Assembly: GCF_012027725.1 (NCBI RefSeq)
Contig: NZ_SJOU01000003.1
Location: 62,001-126,000, forward strand
Origin: Olsenella sp. SW781
Lineage (GTDB): Bacteria > Actinomycetota > Coriobacteriia > Coriobacteriales > Atopobiaceae
Direction: 5' to 3'
Length of the DNA: 64,000 nt
Part shown: positions 19,824-26,656 of the stretch, in pieces
Layout of the letters: each line of letters opens with the position of its first letter
Position numbering within the stretch: the first letter of the stretch is position 1
Made by a program: the position numbers and the translations under genes
Notes under the pieces: generated by a model
Told to the model about the DNA's origin: nothing
The model's database searches: none
Seen by the model: the letters and a program-made list of their open reading frames with translations, nothing else

Positions 19824-21314
19824 CTACTTCTTCGCCGCCGGCCTGCGCTTGATCTTGACGGTGATCTCGGAGCCCGCGCTCGCGGGAGCGGCCTTCTTGG
19901 CGTCGCCCTTCTCGGCGGCGCGGCGGCGCGCGGCGGCCGCCTTGCCGGCGGCGATGCGTGCCTCTATGTCGGACGCCGCGGCGGCCGAGGGCCCGCCGGA
20001 GACGACGGCCTTCTTGGCGCCCGGCCTCACGGTGACGCCGCCGCGCGCCGCGCGCTTGCCGCCCGCACCCGGCTTGCCGCCCACGAACCCGCGGAGGCGC
20101 TTCCAGGCGCGCGTCCAGCGCCGGTTGATGGACTCGCCGCTCGTGGAGCGCATGCCCATGCACGGGGCGGCGATGAGGACCGGGAGCAGGTACTCGACGG
20201 CACGCCAGATGACGAAGCCGGCCGTGGTGTGCACCCCGTACATCCCCTGGAAGAGGATGGCGAAGCCCACCTCGGCGCCGCCCGCGCCGCCCGGGAGCGG
20301 CACGGCATTGATGAGGAGCTCGAGCATCGAGCCCGAGGCGAGGCAGATCAGGAAGTCCGCCGGCTCGCCGAAGGAGCGCAGAACGAACCACGGCAGCGCG
20401 TACATGCAGCCGAGCTGAAGGAGCGTCACGAGCATCGTGAGCAGCATCTCGCGCACGTTCCTGGCGGAGCGCTTGAAGGCGGCCGAGAACTTGACCACCT
20501 GGGTGTTGACCATCTCGTACCACTGCTCGTACTTCTCGTCCTTGAGCCAGCCGCGGCGGTTGGCGAAGCGCAGCGCCCAGTTGCCGATGGCCACCACCGG
20601 CTTGGGGAACAGGCACAGGAAGAGCATCGCGCCGACCTGCACCACCTTGAAGCCGAAGAGGAAGACGCCGATGAGGGTGACGTCGCCGAAGGTCTCGTAG
20701 AAGTAGGTGCCGCAGAAGAGGAGCATGATGGCGGCGAAGACGCCCTCGCCCGCCTCGTAGAGCACGGTGCGCGTGAAGTTGAGGGCGCTCGCCTCGCCGA
20801 CCGAGAGGCCGGCGCGCGTGAGGCGATAGATCTGGGCCGGAGGGGCGCCCGCGCTGTTGGGCGTGAGGCGCATGAAGAAGACGCCGGAGGCCTCGACGCT
20901 CATGAGGTCGCGGATGCCCACGGGGTTGTCCGGGTCGGCGATGATGGAGAGGACGTAGGCGAGCACGCCGAAGACGTAGTAGAACATGAAGCAGGCCACG
21001 CCCGCCGCGATCCAGGCGAGGTCCACACCCGCGAGAGACGTCACGAACTCGTCGACCTGCCCGCTGAGGACGAGGTAGAGCGCGTACGCGATGGCGACGA
21101 AGCCCAGGAAGACGACGGTCTTTCGGACCTGGCCCAGCGACTTCTTGTCCGCCTCGCGGTCCTCCGCCGCCACGGTGCGAACGGCCGAGACCTTCATGGA
21201 GACCCGCTTGGCCGCCCCCTTCGCGCCCTTGGGGACCGAGGTCGGGGCCGCCTTGGGCTCGGCCGCGGGGGCCGGCACGCGCGCGGTCTCGGCGTTGTTC
21301 TGATCTTCTGCCAC
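19824..21314 (-). CDS. Lysylphosphatidylglycerol synthase TM-region/flippase-like protein
   Basis: Polytopic membrane protein of the YbhN/UPF0104 (LPG_synthase_TM) family, related to the flippase half of MprF. About eight membrane segments lie between residues 65 and 385, with the family's LTPNSAGAPPAQIYRLTRAG block and the GGAGGAEVGFAILFQG motif. No synthase domain is attached. The C-terminal 80 residues are low-complexity Ala/Lys-rich and basic, and the N-terminus is a disordered Ala/Pro-rich tract. I choose GTG 21314 because GGGGAG precedes it; a GTG at 21329 is the alternative. The transported lipid is unknown. Confidence 0.8.
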   Translation of the reverse strand: MAEDQNNAETARVPAPAAEPKAAPTSVPKGAKGAAKRVSMKVSAVRTVAAEDREADKKSLGQVRKTVVFLGFVAIAYALYLVLSGQVDEFVTSLAGVDLAWIAAGVACFMFYYVFGVLAYVLSIIADPDNPVGIRDLMSVEASGVFFMRLTPNSAGAPPAQIYRLTRAGLSVGEASALNFTRTVLYEAGEGVFAAIMLLFCGTYFYETFGDVTLIGVFLFGFKVVQVGAMLFLCLFPKPVVAIGNWALRFANRRGWLKDEKYEQWYEMVNTQVVKFSAAFKRSARNVREMLLTMLVTLLQLGCMYALPWFVLRSFGEPADFLICLASGSMLELLINAVPLPGGAGGAEVGFAILFQGMYGVHTTAGFVIWRAVEYLLPVLIAAPCMGMRSTSGESINRRWTRAWKRLRGFVGGKPGAGGKRAARGGVTVRPGAKKAVVSGGPSAAAASDIEARIAAGKAAAARRRAAEKGDAKKAAPASAGSEITVKIKRRPAAKK

Positions 21315-21437
21315 TCGGAAGCTCCCCACGGGCCGGCGGACGGTTCGTCAGTCTAGTGTAACGCGGCGGCGAGAAGGACGACCGCTCGCCGGCCGGCGGG
21401 CGGCAGACAACAGAGAACTGCTACGCGCCGCGTCGAC

Positions 21438-21917
21438 CTACTCCCCCTCGCGCCAGCCCTTCGCGACGTCGACCCAGCCGCGTGCGCCAGAGAAGCGCTC
21501 GAGCTCGTCGAGCGTGAGCTCGATGGCGGAGTTTGAGCTGCCGGCCGCGGGCCACACGGTCTCGAAGCGCCTGAGCGACTCGTCGAGGAACACGTCGACG
21601 CCCGGCTCAACGCCGAAGGGGCACACGCCGCCCACCTCGTGCCCGACGAGCTCTGCGGCCTGGTCGCGCGAGAGCATCTTGGGCTTGGTGTGGAACGCGG
21701 CCTTGAACGCCTGGTTGTTGACGCGGGCGTCCCCCGCGAAGAGGATGAGCGTGGGCGTCTCCCCCACCATGAAGCTGAGCGTCTTGGCGATGCGCGCGGG
21801 CTCCGTGCCCACCGCCGCCGCGGCGAGCTCGACCGTGGCGCTCGACTCCTCGAACTCCCGGATGCGCCCCTCGGCGCCGAACTGCGCGAGATGCGCGCGG
21901 GCCCTCTCTATGGACAT
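21438..21917 (-). CDS. YbaK/EbsC-type aminoacyl-tRNA deacylase
   Basis: A 159-residue YbaK/ProX-domain protein, a family that hydrolyses mischarged tRNAs such as Cys-tRNA-Pro. The lysine of ARIAKTLSFMV, the VNNQAFKAAF segment and GHEVGGVCPFGV are the conserved blocks. ATG 21917 is preceded by GGGGGAG; the open frame extends further upstream but without a start signal. It lies 43 bases behind mnmA, separated by a small hairpin (21931-21965). Confidence 0.9.
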   Translation of the reverse strand: MSIERARAHLAQFGAEGRIREFEESSATVELAAAAVGTEPARIAKTLSFMVGETPTLILFAGDARVNNQAFKAAFHTKPKMLSRDQAAELVGHEVGGVCPFGVEPGVDVFLDESLRRFETVWPAAGSSNSAIELTLDELERFSGARGWVDVAKGWREGE

Positions 21918-21930
21918 GGCTCCCCCTCCG

Positions 21931-21965
21931 AGTGAGACAAACGAACCTGTCCCCTTTGTCTCACT
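21931..21965. repeat. Short inverted repeat at the mnmA stop
   Basis: Arms AGTGAGACAAA (21931-21941) and its perfect complement (21955-21965) enclose a 13-base loop containing CGAACCTGTCCCC. The right arm includes the mnmA stop codon. The word resembles intergenic GGGGACAGGTTC elements seen in other bacteria and shares GAACCTG with the repeat at 54.3 and 60.8 kb. Confidence 0.7.
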
Positions 21966-23049
21966 TCCGCACGATGCCGCCGCCGAGGCAGCGAAGACCA
22001 TCGTAGAGCACCGCGGACTGGCCGGGGGCCACGCGGCGCACCGGTTCTTCGAAGCGCAACACGTCGCCCGCGAGCTCCGCCTCGCGAAGCTCGCCCGTGT
22101 GGCGCGTGCGCACGAGGTAGCGCCCCGGGGCGGGGCGCTCGCCGGAGATCCAGCGGACGTCGTCGAGCTCGATCTCGCGGCAGAAGAGCGCCGGGCTGTC
22201 GTGGTCCGCCGTCACGTACACCACGTTCTTCTCGACGTCCGTGCCCACCACGTAGCGGGCCGGCCCGCCCCCGAGGTCGAGCCCGCGCCGCTGCCCCACG
22301 GTGAAGAGGAACGCCCCGTCGTGGCGGCCGAGCACGCGCCCGGTCTCCCACTCCACCACGTCCCCGGCGCGCCGCTCCAGCGCGTCGAGCAGGAACGTGC
22401 GGATGCCCACCGGACCCACGAAGCAGATGCCGTCTGAGTCCGGCTTGTTCTCCACCCCCAGGCCGCGCTCGGCGCACATGCGGCGCACCTCGGCCTTGTC
22501 GCGAATCTCGCCAACGGGGAGCAGCGTGCGCGCGAGGGCCTCCTCCCCCACGCGCCACAGGAAGTACGTCTGGTCCTTGTGCTCGTCGAGCGCGCGCAGC
22601 AGGCGCACGCGGCCGTCCTCGCCGCGCTCAACGCGGCCGTAGTGCCCGGTGGCGACGAAGTCGGCGCCCTCGGCGAGGGCGCGCTCGAGGAACGTCCCGA
22701 ACTTGATCGTCTGGTTGCACATGACGTCCGGGTTGGGCGTGCGGCCGTGCGCGTAGGCGTCCACGAGGTAGTCCACCACGGTGGCCCTGTACTCGGCCTC
22801 GCAGTCCCAGACCTCGAGGTCGATCCCCAGCGTCACCGCCACGCGCTCCGCGTCGGCGAGCTCCTGGGCCCAGGGGCACCTGAAGCCGGGCAGGTCGCGC
22901 GACCAGTTGCGCATGTAGACGGCCGTGACGTCGTAGCCGGCCTCCACGAGCAGCGCCGCGGCGAGCGCGGAGTCGACGCCGCCGGAGAGGCCGCAGCAGA
23001 CGCGGGTGCCGGGCCCGGGCGCCGGGAGCGCGCGCCCCATCAGCGCCAC
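21961..23049 (-). CDS. mnmA: tRNA-specific 2-thiouridylase MnmA
   Basis: Thiolates U34 of Lys, Glu and Gln tRNAs. The PP-loop GLSGGVDSALAAALL (about 20-34) binds ATP; VMCNQTIKFGTF (about 109) carries the first catalytic Cys and DGICFVG (about 207) the second. Length of 362 residues is normal. The start overlaps the end of the cysteine desulfurase gene by up to ten bases (ATG at 23049 or 23040), which indicates translational coupling. The desulfurase very probably supplies the sulfur. Confidence 0.95.
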   Translation of the reverse strand: MALMGRALPAPGPGTRVCCGLSGGVDSALAAALLVEAGYDVTAVYMRNWSRDLPGFRCPWAQELADAERVAVTLGIDLEVWDCEAEYRATVVDYLVDAYAHGRTPNPDVMCNQTIKFGTFLERALAEGADFVATGHYGRVERGEDGRVRLLRALDEHKDQTYFLWRVGEEALARTLLPVGEIRDKAEVRRMCAERGLGVENKPDSDGICFVGPVGIRTFLLDALERRAGDVVEWETGRVLGRHDGAFLFTVGQRRGLDLGGGPARYVVGTDVEKNVVYVTADHDSPALFCREIELDDVRWISGERPAPGRYLVRTRHTGELREAELAGDVLRFEEPVRRVAPGQSAVLYDGLRCLGGGIVRK

Positions 23050-24275
23050 CCCGCCACGAGCTCGGCCGCGCGAGCGGCCTGGCCGGCGTCTTCAAGCCCG
23101 AGGCGGGCCATCTCCGAGCGCACCGCGCGCTCGATGGCGAGCACGGCGTAGTCGACCTCGCCCTCCGTGGTGGGGAGGCCGAGCGTCAGGCGCAGGCTCC
23201 CCTCGGCGAGCGGCCGCGGCATCCCGATGGCCTCGAGCACGTGCGAGACGCGCATGCGGCTCGCGGCGCACGCCGAGCCCGTTCCCACCGAGACGCCCTC
23301 CCGCTCGAGGGCGATCACGAGGCGGCGCGCCTCGATGCCCGCGAAGGCCACGTGCAGGAGGCCCGGCAGGCGCCTCTTGGGGCTGCGCGGGCCGGAGACC
23401 ACCGTCCACGGCAGGCGCTCGAGCAGGCCCGCGCGCAGCCGCTCGCGCAGGGCGGCGAGGCGGCGCGCCTCCTGCGCTCGGCGCTCGCAGGCGAGCTCCA
23501 TCGCCCGCGCGAGGCCCACGACGCCCGCGACGTTCTCCGTGCCGGAGCGCACGCCGCCCTCCTGCCCGCCCCCGTAGACGAGCGGGCGCAGCCGGACGTC
23601 GTCCGCGGCCCAGAGCGCGCCCACCTGCTTGGGGCCATAGATCTTCGCCGCGGAGAGCGTGAGCAGGTCGACGCCGAGCGAGCTCACGTTGACCGAGAGG
23701 CACCCCGCCGCCTGGGACGCGTCGGTGTGCAGGTAGATGGGCGTTCGCTCGCCGGCCTCGAGGCGTCGCGCGCGCTCGTCGGCCACGACGCGGGAGATGT
23801 CGCGCACCGGCTGCACGCAGCCGATCTCCCCGTTCGCGAGCTCTATCGAGACGAGCTCGGTGTCCGGCCTGATCGCGCGCGCGACGGCGGAGGGGTCCAC
23901 GAGGCCGTCGCGCCCCACGCGCACGGTGCGGCGCGCGTGGGTCCCGGCGCAGGCGAGCACGCTCTCGTGCTCGATTGCGTCCACGACCACGTGCCCCTCG
24001 ACCGCCGCGAACGCGAGGTTGTTGGCCTCCGTCGCGCCCGCCGTGAAGACGAGGTTGTCGGGGCGCGCCCCGATGAGGCGCGCCACGGCGCCGCGGGCAC
24101 GCTCGACGTCGTCGCGCACCCCGCGCGCGAGCTCATAGGGCGCAGACGGGTTGTAGAAGCGCCCCGTGAGGTAGGGCGCCATGGCCTCGAGCACCTCGGG
24201 GTCGAGCGGCGTCGCCGCCGCGTAGTCGAGATAGGCGCCACGCACGGGGCCGCGCTCGTTTGGTCCTGGCGTCAT
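23040..24275 (-). CDS. Cysteine desulfurase (NifS/IscS class)
   Basis: PLP enzyme that takes sulfur from cysteine. The 411-residue protein shows YLDYAAATPLDP at the N-terminus, TAGATEANNLAF, TDASQAAG, the PLP Lys in SAAKIYGPKQVGALW and the active Cys in VGTGSACAASRM. The usual His before the PLP Lys (SGHK or SAHK) is Ala here. ATG 24275 overlaps the upstream stop as ATGA. It is coupled to mnmA, so tRNA thiolation is the likely main task; iron-sulfur assembly is also possible. Confidence 0.92.
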   Translation of the reverse strand: MTPGPNERGPVRGAYLDYAAATPLDPEVLEAMAPYLTGRFYNPSAPYELARGVRDDVERARGAVARLIGARPDNLVFTAGATEANNLAFAAVEGHVVVDAIEHESVLACAGTHARRTVRVGRDGLVDPSAVARAIRPDTELVSIELANGEIGCVQPVRDISRVVADERARRLEAGERTPIYLHTDASQAAGCLSVNVSSLGVDLLTLSAAKIYGPKQVGALWAADDVRLRPLVYGGGQEGGVRSGTENVAGVVGLARAMELACERRAQEARRLAALRERLRAGLLERLPWTVVSGPRSPKRRLPGLLHVAFAGIEARRLVIALEREGVSVGTGSACAASRMRVSHVLEAIGMPRPLAEGSLRLTLGLPTTEGEVDYAVLAIERAVRSEMARLGLEDAGQAARAAELVAGWR

Positions 24276-25252
24276 CGGGCGCTCCCCTCCGCCTCGGTCA
24301 TGGTGTTGCCGTCCTCGTCGAGCACCAGGTTGCCGTCCTCGTCCACGAGGTCGCGCTCGCCGCCGATCTTGAGGTTCTGGAAGCGCGCCGAGATGAACTC
24401 GTCCGAGTAGTTGGTGTCCACCCACTGCTCGAAGGCGTTGGCAGGCGGCACGCCGGCGTCACGCTCCGTCTTGCGGTCGAAGCACACGAGCGTCATCGCG
24501 ATGTCGGCGACGAGGTAGACCGCCACGAGCGCGACGAACACCACCTGCCGGCGCGCGACGGGCATGCCGATCTGGTAGAGCAGGCGGGGCATGACGGCGC
24601 GCGACCACACGAGCCCGAGCAGGCCCCACATGGCGACGAAGCGCCACGCCACCCACTGCGTGATGTGGTCGGGCAGGTGGAGGTACGTCCAGGACTCGGC
24701 GTCGAAGAGCTCGGACATGGCCCAGCCGGTCAGCTGCTCGAGCACGCCGCCCACGAGCGCGGAGACGAGAAACACCTGCCACGCGCGCGCCCCGCGACGG
24801 CGCATGTGGAAGCAGAGCGCGGTGAGCAGGACCGCCCCCACCCCGTAGAGCGGCGAGAAGGGCCCCCACACGAGCCCCACGCGGCTCTCGGTGAGGCCTG
24901 CCGTGAGGAGCATGAAGACCTCCTCGATGAGCAGGCCCGCCATGCTGCCCACGAAGAAGATGAAGATGATCTGGTACCAGCCGAGCTGCAGGTGGTCGAG
25001 GTACTCGTCGACCGCGGCGCCGGAGGCGCGCCACCGCGCGAAGACGCGGCCGAGCCCGCGCTGGCGGGACGCCCGGGCAAGCTCGCGCTCGAGCGCGTCC
25101 TCGGACTCCTCGAGCGCCTCCTCGGCGAGCTCGACCTCCTCGTCGCCCAGCCTGCGGCCGCGCGACAGCCACTCCCAGAAGTACACGACCGTCCGCACGA
25201 AGCCCTGGGCGACGGCGAACAGGAAGATGAGAAGCGCGATGGTGAAGAGCAT
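24272..25252 (-). CDS. CmpB-like putative ABC transporter permease (PF06541)
   Basis: A 326-residue membrane protein. After an N-terminal membrane segment (2-25) and an acidic helical stretch (35-75), it has about six more segments, including WYQIIFIFFVGSMAGLLIEE and the GPFSPLYGVGAVLL block typical of the CmpB family. The C-terminus is an acidic, repetitive tail (DEDGNLVLDEDGN). These proteins are called putative permeases, but no ATPase partner is near and the role is unknown. It overlaps the desulfurase gene by four bases. Confidence 0.7.
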   Translation of the reverse strand: MLFTIALLIFLFAVAQGFVRTVVYFWEWLSRGRRLGDEEVELAEEALEESEDALERELARASRQRGLGRVFARWRASGAAVDEYLDHLQLGWYQIIFIFFVGSMAGLLIEEVFMLLTAGLTESRVGLVWGPFSPLYGVGAVLLTALCFHMRRRGARAWQVFLVSALVGGVLEQLTGWAMSELFDAESWTYLHLPDHITQWVAWRFVAMWGLLGLVWSRAVMPRLLYQIGMPVARRQVVFVALVAVYLVADIAMTLVCFDRKTERDAGVPPANAFEQWVDTNYSDEFISARFQNLKIGGERDLVDEDGNLVLDEDGNTMTEAEGSAR

Positions 25253-25296
25253 GCAGAGGTCCCCTCAGGCTCAGGCGTCCGAGTGAACAGGATAGC

Positions 25297-25322
25297 AAAA
25301 GGGCCGGTCACATGACCGGCCC
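25297..25322 (-). terminator. Terminator of tRNA-Gly (first copy)
   Basis: GGGCCGGTCA (minus strand 25322-25313) pairs perfectly with 25310-25301 and is followed by TTTTGC. It separates the tRNA from the CmpB-like gene. Confidence 0.85.
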
Positions 25323-25333
25323 TCTCATACCCA

Positions 25334-25409
25334 TGGAGCGGGCTACGGGGTTCGAACCCGCGACCTCCACCTTGGCAAGGTGGCGCGCTACCAACTGCGC
25401 TAAGCCCGC
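25334..25409 (-). tRNA. tRNA-Gly (anticodon GCC), copy 1
   Basis: A 76-base cloverleaf with encoded CCA. The acceptor GCGGGCT pairs with AGCCCGC, the anticodon stem CCACC/GGTGG encloses TTGCCAA, and the T arm GCGGG/CCCGT holds TTCGAAC. It is identical to the second copy at 25677. Confidence 0.95.
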
Positions 25410-25474
25410 GACGCAAGGAGTAATGATATGGCTTCTCCCCGTAGATTGCAAGGCCCGTCTTGGAAAAGTTTTCC

Positions 25475-25517
25475 GCCGCCCGTCCTTCTCGCCACGCGGG
25501 CGAGAAGGACGGGCGGC
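25475..25517. repeat. Inverted repeat built from two CGAGAAGGAC decamers
   Basis: Perfect 19-base arms at 25475-25493 and 25499-25517 with a five-base loop. Each arm contains the decamer (25482-25491 as complement, 25501-25510). It lies between tRNA-Cys and tRNA-Gly, beside but separate from a normal U-tailed terminator. Confidence 0.85.
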
Positions 25518-25525
25518 TCGCACGC

Positions 25526-25552
25526 AAAAAAAGGGCACCCCGAGGGGTGCCC
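25526..25552 (-). terminator. Terminator of tRNA-Cys
   Basis: On the minus strand GGGCACCCC (25552-25544) pairs with 25541-25533, and seven T follow. Confidence 0.9.
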
Positions 25553-25561
25553 GTCACGTCC

Positions 25562-25635
25562 TGGAGGCGAAGCCCGGATTCGAACCGGGGGTCAGGGCTT
25601 TGCAGGCCCGTGCCTTACCACTTGGCCACTTCGCC
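25562..25635 (-). tRNA. tRNA-Cys (anticodon GCA)
   Basis: A 74-base cloverleaf with encoded CCA. Acceptor GGCGAAG pairs with CTTCGCC; anticodon stem GGGCC/AGCCC region encloses CTGCAAA with anticodon GCA; the T arm CCCGG/CCGGG holds TTCGAAT. Confidence 0.95.
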
Positions 25636-25640
25636 GTATG

Positions 25641-25665
25641 AAAAAGGCCGATCAAGACCGGCCTT
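25641..25665 (-). terminator. Terminator of tRNA-Gly (second copy)
   Basis: AAGGCCG (minus strand) pairs with CGGCCTT across a short loop, followed by TTTTT. Each tRNA in this group has its own terminator, so they are probably transcribed separately. Confidence 0.8.
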
Positions 25666-25676
25666 CTGAGCTCGCA

Positions 25677-25752
25677 TGGAGCGGGCTACGGGGTTCGAAC
25701 CCGCGACCTCCACCTTGGCAAGGTGGCGCGCTACCAACTGCGCTAAGCCCGC
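25677..25752 (-). tRNA. tRNA-Gly (anticodon GCC), copy 2
   Basis: Identical over its full 76 bases to the copy at 25334-25409. The two copies flank tRNA-Cys, which suggests a local duplication. Confidence 0.95.
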
Positions 25753-25853
25753 AAGCGCAGGGATTACTATACGGGGCCGGGCCAGCTGACGCAAGGGGTT
25801 AGATTTCAATTCATGGAGGAACTGTGAACCCTATGGTCGTCACAGCCGGCGGG

Positions 25854-26627
25854 TCACCCCGCGAGGGGCGGCGCGCCCTCAGGCGAGGAGCCCGAGGAGT
25901 CGAGCAGCTTGACGAGCCGAACGACCGTCCCCTCCCCCGTCCGCTTGCGCGTGATGCTCACGGAGTCGGCGAGCATCCGCATGAGCCGTATGCCGCGCCC
26001 GCGCTCGTCCTCGGGGGCGGCCTCGGGAGGCTCGTCCCCGTCCGACAGCTCGAAGCCGCAGCCGCAGTCGCTCACCTCCACGCACACGCGGTCCGGGTAG
26101 GCCGCGACCGTGGCGAGCACCCCGTCGGCGCAGGTGTGGTCGACCGCGTTGCCGAGCGCCTCCCCGCAGGCGAGCCTCATGTCGAAGAGGGAGTCTCCCG
26201 TGAGTGGGAGGCGCGAGAGGAGCTCGCCGAGGCGCTCGCGGGCGGCGGAGAGCTCGTCGGGGCCCACGCGGAAGGTCGTGCGCCATCGCGGCAGCACCGA
26301 CGGGTCGAGCGCCGCGACCTCGCGGCGCGCGCCCGCGCGCGAGACGGGCATGAACTCGACGATCCTCATGAGGCTGAGCGCGCGATAGAGCTGGGGCGAG
26401 ACGTTGGAGAGCGAGAGCAGGCCGCCCATGCGGCGAATGCGCCGCAGCTCGCCCAGGATGAAGCCCATCCCCGCCGAGTCGACGTAGCTGACGTCGCCCA
26501 TGTTCATGAAGATGCGCCTCGTGCCCTGGGCGACGAGGGCGTCGAGGCGGCGGCGCGCGGCAGGGACCGACCTCACGTCAAGGTCGCCCTCCACGTTGAA
26601 GACGGCTATGTCCACAGGAGCACCCAT
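25854..26627 (-). CDS. STAS-HATPase fusion (anti-anti-sigma joined to RsbW-like kinase)
   Basis: A 257-residue fusion of two parts usually found as separate partner-switching proteins. Residues 1-100 are a STAS domain with the phosphorylatable serine in YVDSAGMGF (Ser51). Residues 112-245 are a GHKL/HATPase_c_2 kinase domain with N-box ACGEALGNAVDH (Glu156, Asn160), G1 DCGCGFE and G2 RGRGIRLMRM. By family knowledge the kinase phosphorylates the STAS serine and a PP2C enzyme removes the phosphate. The SpoIIE-type phosphatase lies 29 bases upstream in the same direction. No sigma factor gene is adjacent. Confidence 0.88.
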   Translation of the reverse strand: MGAPVDIAVFNVEGDLDVRSVPAARRRLDALVAQGTRRIFMNMGDVSYVDSAGMGFILGELRRIRRMGGLLSLSNVSPQLYRALSLMRIVEFMPVSRAGARREVAALDPSVLPRWRTTFRVGPDELSAARERLGELLSRLPLTGDSLFDMRLACGEALGNAVDHTCADGVLATVAAYPDRVCVEVSDCGCGFELSDGDEPPEAAPEDERGRGIRLMRMLADSVSITRKRTGEGTVVRLVKLLDSSGSSPEGAPPLAG

Positions 26628-26656
26628 GCCGGGATTATTCCCCGCTCGGACGCGTC

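Noticed and set aside
25475-25517. Decamer inverted repeat as a standard terminator
   Set aside because: No U tract follows on either strand, and a proper terminator for tRNA-Cys lies nearby at 25526-25552.
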